From contig JAEURQ010000004.1 of NCBI GenBank assembly GCA_016788425.1, forward strand, positions 496,001 through 560,000: DNA of 64,000 nucleotides. The letters run 5' to 3'. Below, one piece after another: positions 1 through 8,460 of the stretch. A model generated the notes under the pieces. That model was not told where the DNA came from, searched no databases, and saw nothing but the letters and a program-made list of their open reading frames with translations. Source of the DNA: Chthonomonas sp. GTDB lineage: Bacteria; Armatimonadota; Fimbriimonadia; Fimbriimonadales; Fimbriimonadaceae. Within the stretch, counting starts at the first letter, position 1; each line of letters begins with the position of its first letter. Position numbers and translations under genes: made by a program.

Positions 1-873
1 GCCGAGCACGTGCACCCGCGCCCCGCTGAGATCGAGCTTGCCCTTGCCGATTGGCGTGCCGTCCGCGAGCCACTCGCTAAAGTTGGATTTGGCCTGCGGG
101 AGGCGCTGCAGGCGAAATTGGGCGAGGGCGTTGGCCGAATCCGGCGCAAGCCACACCAACACCGGCATCATCCACACATCCGCATCCCAGAACGTGTGCC
201 CAAAGTAAATCTCGCTGCTCAGCCCCATCGGCGCAAACTGCCGTGGCTGTTCGGGAAGCTCGGTTTGCAGCCGTTGGGAAGCGATCTGCACAAACCGTTC
301 ATCGTCCTTGTCGGTGGATTCGATGGTCAAGGTTGCCCGCGGAACGCGGATTCGCCCGGCAACGGGAATTCTGATCTCTTCGGTTAGCGGCTTGCCGTCG
401 TAAATGGGCACCGCGTCGCCGGAAACCTGTAGCGACCAGGTCAGTTGCAGGTACGAATTCACCGCCGTCTCGGCGGTGAACTCCCACTGTTTGCCGCCCG
501 CCTGGGCCGTGCCCTTAGTGATCACCTTGCCGACCTCCCAGGTTTGCGTCTGCCGCAACAACCTGGCGGCCATGCGCTTGCCGTTGAGTTCCCACTCCAA
601 CTTCCCGTTGAGGGGGTGCGGCACCGGCACAATCTTCTCTTCGCCGGTTTTTTGGTAGCTATCCAACGAGAACGCGGGCAACCCGTTCCCGAGACCGAAG
701 TCGCCGACGCGGAACCCCATCGTGCCGTTGCCTAAGAACTGCGTGGATTTCGCGGGGACCAGAGCGGGCGGGGTTGGCTCCGCCGGCTGGCGGCCACAGC
801 CGCAAAGCAAAAAGCTAAGCGCTAGGAGCGGCGGCGCGGAGTTCTTCCAGCACCTTACGAATGTTCCAGTCAT
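1..873 (-). CDS. GH65/acid-trehalase-like lipoprotein (3' end outside window)
   Basis: Only the first 291 codons are present; the C-terminal part lies beyond the left edge. Reading from ATG at 873, residues 1-30 form a signal peptide ending in a lipobox (LCG before Cys), so it is probably a lipoprotein. A mature-domain motif, GHTFWDADVWMMP, matches the GH65/ATH1-type sequence in which a GH-x-FWD-x-(D/E) segment precedes the (alpha/alpha)6 catalytic barrel. Family members hydrolyse or phosphorolyse alpha-linked glucosides such as trehalose or kojibiose; the substrate here cannot be read. The start lies inside murQ (59-base overlap), so translation is probably coupled. The GH65 call rests on that motif and the general sequence pattern; the catalytic Glu would lie outside the window. 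Confidence 0.7.
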   Translation of the reverse strand, partial: MTGTFVRCWKNSAPPLLALSFLLCGCGRQPAEPTPPALVPAKSTQFLGNGTMGFRVGDFGLGNGLPAFSLDSYQKTGEEKIVPVPHPLNGKLEWELNGKRMAARLLRQTQTWEVGKVITKGTAQAGGKQWEFTAETAVNSYLQLTWSLQVSGDAVPIYDGKPLTEEIRIPVAGRIRVPRATLTIESTDKDDERFVQIASQRLQTELPEQPRQFAPMGLSSEIYFGHTFWDADVWMMPVLVWLAPDSANALAQFRLQRLPQAKSNFSEWLADGTPIGKGKLDLSGARVHVLG

Positions 874-1636
874 GAGCCTCCAAGGCGGCGTGCGCCTCAT
901 CTTCGGTCGCGGTCGAAAGCTCGCGCACGATCCGCACGCAACGCTCTTTGAGCTTCGCGTTCTTCGCCTTGACATCCACCATTAGGTTCTCGATGACCTT
1001 GCCGCTCAGCACCATTGCGCCGGTGCTGATGCGGTTGAGGGCGAGCTTTTGTGCGGTGCCGGCCTTCAGGCGGGTGCTACCAGTCAAGACCTCGGGGCCG
1101 GTATCCATAAGGATGCCCAAATCGGCGGCGGTGAGCACCGGCGTGTTGCGGTTGTTGGCGATGCCGCAAGTCCACACGCCCTTTTGGTGCGCATGCCGAA
1201 TGGCGGCGACCACGAATGGCGTTTTGCCCGATGCGGCGATGCCGACCACGACGTCGTTTTTGTTGAGATCGATGGCGTTGAGCGCTTCCACGGCGGCGTG
1301 TTCGCTATCTTCGCTCTCCTCCACGGCTTGGCCCACGGCGGTGTCGCCTCCGGCCTGAATCCCGATAAATCGTCCGGCGTCAATGCCAAAGGTCGGCGGC
1401 ATTTCGGCGGCGTCCATCACGGCGATGCGTCCGCTGGTGCCAGCCCCGACATAGATGATGCGCCCACCTCGTTGAAAGGCTTCGGCGGCCTTGGCCGCGG
1501 TGATGGCGAGTTCGCGTTCGCAGGATTGCAACACGCGCTGAACGACCTGCTCCTCCTCATTCATCAATCGCATGATCTCTTCGGCGGACATCTTGTCCAG
1601 GCCAAATGAACGGGGGTTTCTTCCTTCTGTGCTCAT
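815..1636 (-). CDS. murQ: N-acetylmuramic acid 6-phosphate etherase
   Basis: 273-residue SIS-domain lyase that cleaves the lactyl ether of MurNAc-6-phosphate, giving GlcNAc-6-phosphate and D-lactate in the cytoplasm, the key step of peptidoglycan amino-sugar recycling. The sequence shows TSGRIAVMDAAEMPPTFG, the sugar-phosphate loop, and the family signature GSTRLKAGTAQKLALN, followed by a C-terminal UBA-like tail (EAHAALEAHDWNIRKVLEEL). The start at ATG 1636 (MSTEGRNPRS) is chosen because it overlaps the kinase stop codon by 4 bases (ATGA). An in-frame upstream extension is Arg/Pro-rich and lies wholly inside the kinase gene, so it was rejected. Length is slightly short of the usual 295-300. 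Confidence 0.95.
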   Translation of the reverse strand: MSTEGRNPRSFGLDKMSAEEIMRLMNEEEQVVQRVLQSCERELAITAAKAAEAFQRGGRIIYVGAGTSGRIAVMDAAEMPPTFGIDAGRFIGIQAGGDTAVGQAVEESEDSEHAAVEALNAIDLNKNDVVVGIAASGKTPFVVAAIRHAHQKGVWTCGIANNRNTPVLTAADLGILMDTGPEVLTGSTRLKAGTAQKLALNRISTGAMVLSGKVIENLMVDVKAKNAKLKERCVRIVRELSTATEDEAHAALEAHDWNIRKVLEELRAAAPSA

Positions 1637-2487
1637 GAAAACGTAGCTTTTGCCAGGCGCATCGCACCTTCGACCGGCGTCATTGACGGCTCCACTATTG
1701 TAGCCGAAATCAGGTGGTGACTGAATGCGATGCGGAGGTCGGGATGCGCCTCCCACACGCCTCCGGCGAGGCCAACGGTCGGGTTAGTTTGGCCGGGATG
1801 ATAGTGCGAAAGATGCGCCGCCACTTGCGTGGCGAGGTCGCCCAAACTGCTCTGAATCGCGGGGTCTTGCGAGTTGTTGGCCGCGAGAGTGGGGAACAGC
1901 GGGGCGAGCGCGGCGGCGGGATTGGGAGTTTGATACAGCCAGCGAAGGACGGCGTCGCGATCCACGCCACCCGCGAGTTCGGCAAGCTTTTCGTGGGTTG
2001 CGGAGTTGCCGGTCGGCCCGGCGACCACAACGTTGGCGTTGATCCAGCGGCGCATGATGTCCACCGCGCTACCCGCATCGCCGAGGAAAGGACCGCCCCC
2101 ACCCGAGCGCACGAGCCGCCCATCCACGCGACTGAAAATGGAGCTACCCGTGCCCGCGATGACACCGACCAAAGTGCCCTCGGGAAACGCGGCCAACGCC
2201 GCCGCGCAATCGCTTTCGGCTCGACATCGTTCGGGTGCCAAACCAATCGCTTGGGCTAGCGCGGCCGCGCAAACTGCTTCATCGGCGGGCAATGCGCCCG
2301 CGAAACAACCGTAAACCGCGTCGGCGGTTTCGCCGCGAACAGCCTCGCGAATCGTCTGAATCCACTGCTCGCGAGGCGTGGTGAACCAGTTGCACGGCCC
2401 CCCTTGCGATTCAAAAACCAGGCCGCTGGCGTCTTCGATGCGAATTTTGGCGGAGGTGCCTCCGCCGTCAATCGCCATCCAACGCAT
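1633..2487 (-). CDS. BadF/BadG-family sugar kinase (probable MurNAc/GlcNAc kinase)
   Basis: 284-residue ASKHA-fold kinase. It has DGGGTSAK near the N-terminus (phosphate-1 loop), GTGSS in the middle (phosphate-2) and GLAGGVW near the C-terminus (adenosine site), as in N-acetylglucosamine kinases and clostridial MurK. The ATGA overlap with murQ suggests it supplies MurQ with MurNAc-6-phosphate; that link is inference from context. It could instead phosphorylate GlcNAc released by the GH20 enzyme encoded upstream in the same run. The start at ATG 2487 places DGGGT at residue 7 and leaves 2 bases after the upstream protease stop. Confidence 0.85.
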   Translation of the reverse strand: MRWMAIDGGGTSAKIRIEDASGLVFESQGGPCNWFTTPREQWIQTIREAVRGETADAVYGCFAGALPADEAVCAAALAQAIGLAPERCRAESDCAAALAAFPEGTLVGVIAGTGSSIFSRVDGRLVRSGGGGPFLGDAGSAVDIMRRWINANVVVAGPTGNSATHEKLAELAGGVDRDAVLRWLYQTPNPAAALAPLFPTLAANNSQDPAIQSSLGDLATQVAAHLSHYHPGQTNPTVGLAGGVWEAHPDLRIAFSHHLISATIVEPSMTPVEGAMRLAKATFS

Positions 2488-2489
2488 GG

Positions 2490-3746
2490 CTAGAAAGCTC
2501 GCTTCTCCTTGATGACTTCGAGCGCCTTTTTCAGCTGAGCGTCGGTGTTGGGATCGCCCACCTGCGTATCCGGGTGGAAGCTCATTTTCACTTCGACATC
2601 CGGCTTGAGCCCGCCCGAAAGCCACTGGCCATCGTCATCTTGCTTGCGCGAAATGTCGGCTCCGTTCGGCAGGAAGTACTTCGCCACGGTGATTTTGGCG
2701 CTGGCCCCATCGTTAAACGGAATCAGATTCTGCACGCTGGCCTTGCCGTAGGAGTGCGCGCCGACCAGAGTGGCGAGGCCGTAATCCTTCATCGCGCCGG
2801 CAAAGATTTCGCTCGCGCTGGCCGAATCCTCGTTGATGAGAATGACCACCGGGCAACGAATGTCTCGCTTGAAGTTGTGATAAGTCTTGGTGACTTGCTG
2901 GTTGCCGGTGCGGTCGCGCATGCTCACCACGATCTTGTTTTCGGCGAACATCGAAAGCATGTCGCGGGCGGCTTCGAGCAGGCCGCCGGGGTTGCCGCGC
3001 AGGTCGATAATCAGGCCCTCGGCGTTCTCTACGCCAAAGCGGTTGAGCTGCTCTTCGAACTGCCGCGCGGTCACCTGGCTAAAGCCAAACACGCTGATGT
3101 AGACGACGTTGCTGCCCTCGATCATCGTGCCATCCACGCTGGGCTGCAACACCTGCGCGCGGCGGATGGTGAACTCGGGCGTCGAGCCGTTGCCGCGAAG
3201 AACGCGCAATTTGACGTTCGTTCCTTCGGGTCCCTTAATTTGTTTGATGATCGCGTCCGTCTCTTGGCCCGCGATGGACTTGCCGTTGACGTGGGTGATG
3301 ATATCGCGATCGCGAATGCCCGCCTGATAGGCCGGGCCGGTGGGGAAGGCACTGGTGATTTTGACGCCGAGATCGTGCCGCATGAGCCGTGCGCCGACGC
3401 CGCCATAGTTTTGCGCGCCGCGGGTTTCTTCGGCAAAGGCTTCGCTGACTTCGGGTTCAAAGAACATCGTATGCGGATCGCCCAGCGAGGCCATCACCCC
3501 GGACATTCCGGCGTAGGTCAGGTCGGCATCGTCCACCTTTTTGTAGTAGTTCTGATGGATAAAGTCGTGCACCTGCAGGAAGGTCTCCACCGGCGCGACC
3601 TCCTTCTTTTCCTTCGGCAAGACCCGGGCGAGGGTTTCGCCATCGGGCAGCCTTTGGTCGCGCAGTTCTGGCGCGGAGAATCCGACCATAAAGAACGTGG
3701 CGGGGGCTAGGATGAGCCCGGCGAGAAGTGAAATCCAGCGCTTCAT
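2490..3746 (-). CDS. C-terminal processing peptidase, S41 family, catalytically complete
   Basis: 418-residue secreted or membrane-anchored Ser/Lys protease of the CtpA/Tsp type. Residues 1-24 form a signal or anchor segment. A PDZ domain follows (about 105-190; GVGARLM, AYQAGIRDRDIITHVNG), then the protease core. The nucleophile is Ser310 in DSASASEIFAG and the general-base Lys335 is in SYGKASVQ, with the 25-residue spacing found in E. coli Tsp. Such enzymes trim C-termini of envelope proteins. It starts with an ATGA overlap at the stop of a paralogue that has lost the nucleophile (3743-4996), so the two are presumably made together and may form a complex. Confidence 0.92.
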   Translation of the reverse strand: MKRWISLLAGLILAPATFFMVGFSAPELRDQRLPDGETLARVLPKEKKEVAPVETFLQVHDFIHQNYYKKVDDADLTYAGMSGVMASLGDPHTMFFEPEVSEAFAEETRGAQNYGGVGARLMRHDLGVKITSAFPTGPAYQAGIRDRDIITHVNGKSIAGQETDAIIKQIKGPEGTNVKLRVLRGNGSTPEFTIRRAQVLQPSVDGTMIEGSNVVYISVFGFSQVTARQFEEQLNRFGVENAEGLIIDLRGNPGGLLEAARDMLSMFAENKIVVSMRDRTGNQQVTKTYHNFKRDIRCPVVILINEDSASASEIFAGAMKDYGLATLVGAHSYGKASVQNLIPFNDGASAKITVAKYFLPNGADISRKQDDDGQWLSGGLKPDVEVKMSFHPDTQVGDPNTDAQLKKALEVIKEKRAF

Positions 3747-4996
3747 TTGGACACCTTGGCGGGTTGGAACGTGCCGATGGGGAGCGTGAATCCGCTGCCA
3801 TCGGGCAAGGTTTGGGTGGTCAAGACGGTGGGCGACTTCGCGGGTAACGTGCCCACGAGTTCGGCCTTGCCCGCCGCCACCAGAGCCTGAGCAAAGATGA
3901 CGGCCATGCCGACCGTCGTGTTGTCGACCAATAGCTTGACCGGCCCAAATTTATCTTCGCCGTTCGTTGTGAGAGGGCGCGGCGTGCGTTGGCGTTCGTC
4001 CACAATATTGCCCCAAGTCGTTTGGCCACCGAACAAACTTAAGCAGTCTTTCATGGCGTCGAAGTCGCCCATCGTGCTGTTCCGCAGATCAAGCTCCAGG
4101 GGCTCCTTCGTGCTTAGTCGGGCAAGCTCGTCGGCCGCCCCGAGGAAGAATCGGAGTTGCGCGGGCTTGCCGTCTTGCAGCGACACCGGCGGGGCGGTCA
4201 CACCCTTCGCCATGAGCTTCACGGTTTTGGTGGCTCCGGCGCGCTGAATCGTGAGGTCCAGCGGCTTTTCGCCGTTCGCCATCAGAATGTCGCGCACCTT
4301 GGTGAGGGTGGTGCCCTTCTTAATCTGCTCGTCCAAAAGCTTGAGCTTCTTTTCGGCGTCGGAAGTCCAGGGCCGAGTCTTGCGCAAAGTGGCGGAGGTT
4401 TCGCGGAAGTACTTGATGCGTGCCGTGCTCAGCAGCCAGCGGCCATCGAGCGAATCAATTTTGTCGCCGATGGCGAGACCCGCTTTCTCCGCCGCGCTGC
4501 CGGGCACCACGCTCGTCACCACGAGTTCCGGAATATCGCTGTAGACGTCGGCCTCGCGCTGGCTGTCGGTCGGGCGCTTGGCTTGCCACTTAAATTCGAG
4601 CTCCAGCCCCACGCCGCTAAATCGGCCATGCCGCGCGCTTTGATACGCCTCGAATTGGCTCTTGGTCATGAAGATGGCGAGCGGATCGCCGAGGCTGGCG
4701 ACCATGCCTTTGGCTCCGCCAATCGCGAGGTCCTGATGGTTCTTCACCTCCTCGACGTAAAGCTCGTCGATCTTCGCGACAAGGCTCAGGAAATAGTCAT
4801 CCGCCGCGATTTTGGTGGCCGGCGGCTTGCGGTCGTTGCTAGCCAAGAGCTGCTCGGGCGGGGCTAAGATGCCGCTCGCCGGAACTTTCGGTACGTCGTC
4901 CACTCGACCGCGCCACGCGGTGCCACCCAAAAACCCGCCGATGCACAGGGCCACGGCCGCGTAGGGGAGCCATTTTGGGGTGGTGGATTTGCTCAT
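3743..4996 (-). CDS. S41/PDZ protease paralogue with lost catalytic serine (pseudoprotease)
   Basis: 417 residues: an N-terminal membrane segment (about 10-27), an S41-like N-domain (ASLGDPLAIFMTKSQFEAY aligns with the ASLGDPHTMFFEPE region of the downstream enzyme), a PDZ domain (GVGLELEF, PGSAAEKAGLAIGDKIDSLDG) and a protease-like core. Where the neighbour has SASASEIFA, this protein has TVGMAVIFA: the nucleophile position is Gly363 and the conserved Glu is also gone. A Lys remains at PAKSP but is displaced by one residue. I infer a regulatory or scaffolding pseudoenzyme for the adjacent active protease. The frame is intact and ends in a 4-base overlap, which argues against decay. Confidence 0.85.
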   Translation of the reverse strand: MSKSTTPKWLPYAAVALCIGGFLGGTAWRGRVDDVPKVPASGILAPPEQLLASNDRKPPATKIAADDYFLSLVAKIDELYVEEVKNHQDLAIGGAKGMVASLGDPLAIFMTKSQFEAYQSARHGRFSGVGLELEFKWQAKRPTDSQREADVYSDIPELVVTSVVPGSAAEKAGLAIGDKIDSLDGRWLLSTARIKYFRETSATLRKTRPWTSDAEKKLKLLDEQIKKGTTLTKVRDILMANGEKPLDLTIQRAGATKTVKLMAKGVTAPPVSLQDGKPAQLRFFLGAADELARLSTKEPLELDLRNSTMGDFDAMKDCLSLFGGQTTWGNIVDERQRTPRPLTTNGEDKFGPVKLLVDNTTVGMAVIFAQALVAAGKAELVGTLPAKSPTVLTTQTLPDGSGFTLPIGTFQPAKVSK

Positions 4997-5003
4997 TCTT
5001 CGT

Positions 5004-5447
5004 TCAACAACCTAAAGGGGCGTCAAGTTTCTTCACCCTCTTTTCATGACGTTGTTCATTATCGGGTTTGGTCGCCAGAAATGCATCAAAAATGCCGCGC
5101 GCGAGCTCTTCGGAAATGATGCGTTCGCCCAGGCAAAGCACGTTCGCGTGGTTGTGTTGACGCGCCAACTGGCCCAATTCAACGGTGGTGCACAGTGCGG
5201 CGCGAATGTGCGGGTACCGGTTGGCCCGGATGCTCACGCCGATGCCCGACCCGCAGATGAGCACGCCAAGGTCGGCCTTGCTCTCCAAAAGATAAGGGGC
5301 CAACGCGTCGCTCGCGTCGGGGTAATCGTAACTCTCCAGACCCTCCGCACCTACTTCGGTGACCGAATGACCTAGGTTCCTTGCGTGTTCGGCGAGCATT
5401 TGCCGATAGCGAAATCCGGCGTGGTCGCTGCCAAACACCAGCTTCAA
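5004..5447 (-). CDS. rpiB: Ribose 5-phosphate isomerase B
   Basis: 147-residue RpiB/LacAB-family isomerase interconverting ribose 5-phosphate and ribulose 5-phosphate in the pentose phosphate pathway. It shows FGSDHAGF at the N-terminus, SYDYPD, and the active-site loop LICGSGIGVSIRANR with the catalytic Cys. The start is TTG at 5447, overlapping the preceding stop (TTGA); this gives KLVFGSDHAG at the N-terminus and the usual family length. The longer in-frame upstream extension runs through the HEAT gene and is Pro/Arg-rich, so it was rejected. The gene ends 7 bases before the S41 pseudoprotease gene. Confidence 0.95.
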   Translation of the reverse strand: MKLVFGSDHAGFRYRQMLAEHARNLGHSVTEVGAEGLESYDYPDASDALAPYLLESKADLGVLICGSGIGVSIRANRYPHIRAALCTTVELGQLARQHNHANVLCLGERIISEELARGIFDAFLATKPDNEQRHEKRVKKLDAPLGC

Positions 5448-7597
5448 CGGTGACTCCCGGCGAGCGTATCTTTCACGCCCTGGCTGGGGCTGCTCATGAG
5501 GTGTTGGAGCGCGGATTGCGGCAGGTTCAGCAACCCGCCTGAGACGAGTTTCGCCATCGCCATTTGGGTGGGCAAGTGGTTGGTGCTGGCCAGGTGCTTC
5601 ACCCAATCTGGCTCCACCTTGATCTTTCGTTTGAAGCAGCCTTCCAGGGCCGCGGCTTGCGTATCCGGCAGTGGGTTGACAATCGCTTGCCGCATGAGAG
5701 CCGGGGTAACCGGCCCCGTGCCCATCAGGACGCCTTGCACCACAAACGGGCTATCGTCGGCCATAAATGTTTCGGCTTCCTTACGAATCTCGTTCTTTGG
5801 CGAGCTGAGCAGCCGCGTATAGGCCGCCGTGCGCACCGCTTCGTAGGGGTCGTTCACGGCGTAGTAGAGCAGCCGCTGATTCACCAGCTCAATGTTGAGA
5901 TTCGCCCCCGCGATGGCGGTTAGCCGAACCTCGGGTTCGGGGTCGCCGAGCATCAGCAACATCGCGATGTTCGCGTTCTCCTTGGGAACGAGCGCGAGCA
6001 ACTGAGCCGCTGCCTTGCGCGTGCGCCAATCGCGATTCGCGATCAGCGCGGCCGCGTCGTCAATCATGGTGAGGTCAACCAGCGGATCGAGCTTCTTGGC
6101 CTCGATCAGCAAGCGCAAGCCGGTCGCGGCGTTGCCTTGGGTGTGCTCAAAGGGTCCCTTGTCCAGCCCGGCTCGGAGCGCGGCTACGGATTCCACAGAA
6201 CCCCACGTGGCCAAACATTCCATGGCCGCCCGCGCCAACGTGCGGTTTGAACTGCGGAACAGCTCCAGCACTTTGGCCCGCACGTCGGCGGTTTCGGGTT
6301 CGCCTTTGGCCCGTTCCAGAGCCTCCCACTGCAGCGAAAGGTCGGTCGAATTCAGTGCGGTAAGCACGTCGCTGGCGCTCACCGGGAACCCGGTGTAAGT
6401 GTTCAGGACCGTGACTACGCCATCGCTGACGGTCAGCGTCGCGGGTTCGCGAAGCGAGCCCATCACGCCCTCGCTGCCCGGAATCAAGATGATCTCGCTC
6501 ACCGGAAACTTGCTCGGCGGCAGAGTCATGGCCACAGTGCCTTCCGCTGAAGTCAAAATGCCAATTCCCAAGTCGCTCTTCGGCATGCGAGCTTCGGGCC
6601 CCATCCAGCCGACGATCTCGAACATGTTGCCCGGCCCGCTGTAGGCGACGAAGTATTCGGCGTTGCCCGTGGCTTTCGCCCGTAGCGTCATGGCCATCGG
6701 CCCGACCGGAGCGCCGACGCTGCGACTCATCAAGCAAAGGCGTCCGTTCCGCCGGCCGGAGGCCTCCGAAATCTCGCCCAGCTTATCGCCAAACGAACCT
6801 TCCGCTTGGCCGTTCCAAACAAAGCTCTCCACCTTCGCGGCGGTGTCGTGTCGGTGCTCGCCGCTGGGAACCTCAAGACCGCTGCGCATGCGCTCGGCAG
6901 CTTCAATTTTGGTGTTGCACGCGCTCCAGGCGCGGGCAAAATCAGCCGCCAAGACGCGCGGCGACATCGGCAGGTCGCCGGTCCAGTAGCCAAGCGTCGC
7001 GGTGCGCGGGCCAAGGTCAATATTCTGCAACCGGTCGGGCCCTTGCGAGCGCGGCCACACCACCCAAGCCATGTCGTAGCCTTCCACGGCGGGCGCATCT
7101 TCGGGGTCAAAGCGCATGCGGTTCATGCGCCACGGATAAAGCTCTGCGCTGGCATCGAGCGGCGCAACCGAGCTGTCCAGGTGAATGTCAAACACCGGCG
7201 TCACCGCCCCGCCCGACTGCACCCGGATGATCTGACCGGCAAGGGCCAAGCCGTCGCGCAGGTCGGCCACGTCCTCGCGCTCAAGGGTCGCCTGGTTCGG
7301 GAACTTGCGGCCATTGGTGCCCATCGTCACCATCTCGGCCCGCATTTGCAGAATCACCAAAATGCGGGTGGTCTTGCCGGCCGGCGTCGTCGCCAGTTTG
7401 CCCGAGAAGTCACTCCAGGTCCATGCCGGACCCGTCACGCGACCGAGCGCGTTTTCGCGATGGTCTTCGTGTGTCCGGCCCGGAAACACATAACCCGCGG
7501 TCGGCAAGCTCACGTTCACCATCTCCCCGCCCACCATGGTCTGAAGTTGGCCCTGCTGGGCGGCGAAGAAGAGAGCGAGAGCGGCCGAGGTGATCAT
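5444..7597 (-). CDS. Secreted HEAT-repeat protein of unknown function
   Basis: 717 residues. A short signal peptide (about 1-13, ending in FAAQQ) is followed by a region of about 400 residues that I do not recognise. It is rich in Trp and Pro and contains YPWRMNRMRFDPEDAP and a possible beta-sandwich segment around GPEARMPKSDLGIG. From about residue 430 helical repeats of the HEAT type appear (LARAAMECLATWGSVESVAAL, TRKAAAQLLALV, AVRTAAYTRLLSS). It overlaps mtnP upstream and rpiB downstream by 4 bases each. HEAT domains usually mediate protein binding, so it may be a periplasmic scaffold. No enzymatic motif is visible. Confidence 0.8.
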   Translation of the reverse strand: MITSAALALFFAAQQGQLQTMVGGEMVNVSLPTAGYVFPGRTHEDHRENALGRVTGPAWTWSDFSGKLATTPAGKTTRILVILQMRAEMVTMGTNGRKFPNQATLEREDVADLRDGLALAGQIIRVQSGGAVTPVFDIHLDSSVAPLDASAELYPWRMNRMRFDPEDAPAVEGYDMAWVVWPRSQGPDRLQNIDLGPRTATLGYWTGDLPMSPRVLAADFARAWSACNTKIEAAERMRSGLEVPSGEHRHDTAAKVESFVWNGQAEGSFGDKLGEISEASGRRNGRLCLMSRSVGAPVGPMAMTLRAKATGNAEYFVAYSGPGNMFEIVGWMGPEARMPKSDLGIGILTSAEGTVAMTLPPSKFPVSEIILIPGSEGVMGSLREPATLTVSDGVVTVLNTYTGFPVSASDVLTALNSTDLSLQWEALERAKGEPETADVRAKVLELFRSSNRTLARAAMECLATWGSVESVAALRAGLDKGPFEHTQGNAATGLRLLIEAKKLDPLVDLTMIDDAAALIANRDWRTRKAAAQLLALVPKENANIAMLLMLGDPEPEVRLTAIAGANLNIELVNQRLLYYAVNDPYEAVRTAAYTRLLSSPKNEIRKEAETFMADDSPFVVQGVLMGTGPVTPALMRQAIVNPLPDTQAAALEGCFKRKIKVEPDWVKHLASTNHLPTQMAMAKLVSGGLLNLPQSALQHLMSSPSQGVKDTLAGSHR

Positions 7598-8433
7598 TGT
7601 TGGAAGAGGCGGATATCGTACTTGCTGGTGGCGTGACCGTCGCCGCGACTGAATTCGAGGCTTTCCATCGCGCCGAGCGAATCCAGGTCGCGCGGGAATT
7701 CCGCCACCATATCAAGTACGACTTTGCGGATGTTTTCGGCGTTCTTTTGGAAAACTTCGAGCACCGAGTGCGCGTTCACGGGACCTTCGTCGGCGACCAA
7801 ACCGGCATCGTAGTCGGTGATCAGCGCGATGTTGACCACCGCCATGCCGAGCTCACGGCAGAGGTGCGCCTCGGGATATTGGGTCATGTTGATGACTTCC
7901 CAACCGGCATCGGTAAACCACTTGCTTTCGGCCTTCGTGCTGAAGCGCGGGCCCTGGATCACGACCACCGTGCCACGATCGTGACAGGTGATGCCATGCT
8001 TGCGCACGCAATCAATCGCGACCTGCCGCAGCACCGGATCGTACGTTTCGGCGGGCGAAACGTGGGTCACGATCGGCCCATCGAAAAACGTGTCGCGGCG
8101 ACTGTTGGTGCGGTCCACAAACTGGTCGCAGACCACAAAGTGGCCCGGCGCGACGTGCGTTTGCAGCGAACCCGCGGCGCAAGGACTGATGATCGCCTTG
8201 ACGCCCAGTTGGCGCATCGCCCACACGTTCGCGCGGTAGTTAATCATGTGCGGCGGAATCGTGTGCTTGCGTCCGTGGCGCGGCAAAAACGCGACCTTAC
8301 GACCACTCACTTCGGCCATAAAAATCGCATCGCTGGGGGGACCGTAAGGCGTATCAACCTTCACTTCCTCCACATTTTCAAGCAGGCTGTAAAAGCCTGA
8401 GCCGCCAAACACACCGATTTCTGCAGTACTCAT
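7594..8433 (-). CDS. mtnP: S-methyl-5'-thioadenosine phosphorylase
   Basis: 279-residue PNP/MTAP-family enzyme that splits methylthioadenosine with phosphate into adenine and 5-methylthioribose-1-phosphate. It shows IGVFGGSGFYS, the phosphate-binding PRHGRKHTIPPHMINYRAN, CAAGSL, and NMTQYPEAHLCRELGM, the purine/ribose site of MTAP-type members. The adenine could be used by Apt (57070-57591). ATG 8433 is preferred over a TTG 8 codons upstream because the protein then begins MSTAEIGVFGG, close to other family members. Other methionine-salvage genes are not present. Confidence 0.92.
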   Translation of the reverse strand: MSTAEIGVFGGSGFYSLLENVEEVKVDTPYGPPSDAIFMAEVSGRKVAFLPRHGRKHTIPPHMINYRANVWAMRQLGVKAIISPCAAGSLQTHVAPGHFVVCDQFVDRTNSRRDTFFDGPIVTHVSPAETYDPVLRQVAIDCVRKHGITCHDRGTVVVIQGPRFSTKAESKWFTDAGWEVINMTQYPEAHLCRELGMAVVNIALITDYDAGLVADEGPVNAHSVLEVFQKNAENIRKVVLDMVAEFPRDLDSLGAMESLEFSRGDGHATSKYDIRLFQQ

Positions 8434-8460
8434 AGGATTGATTTGATAAAGCGGCAAGCG

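Noticed and set aside
2574-3710. 378-codon plus-strand open frame
   Set aside because: Antisense shadow of the S41 protease; no recognisable motif.
8434-8460. Cobalamin riboswitch near the BtuF-like gene
   Set aside because: The 10-base and 27-base gaps around the gene leave no room, and no B12-box sequence was seen.
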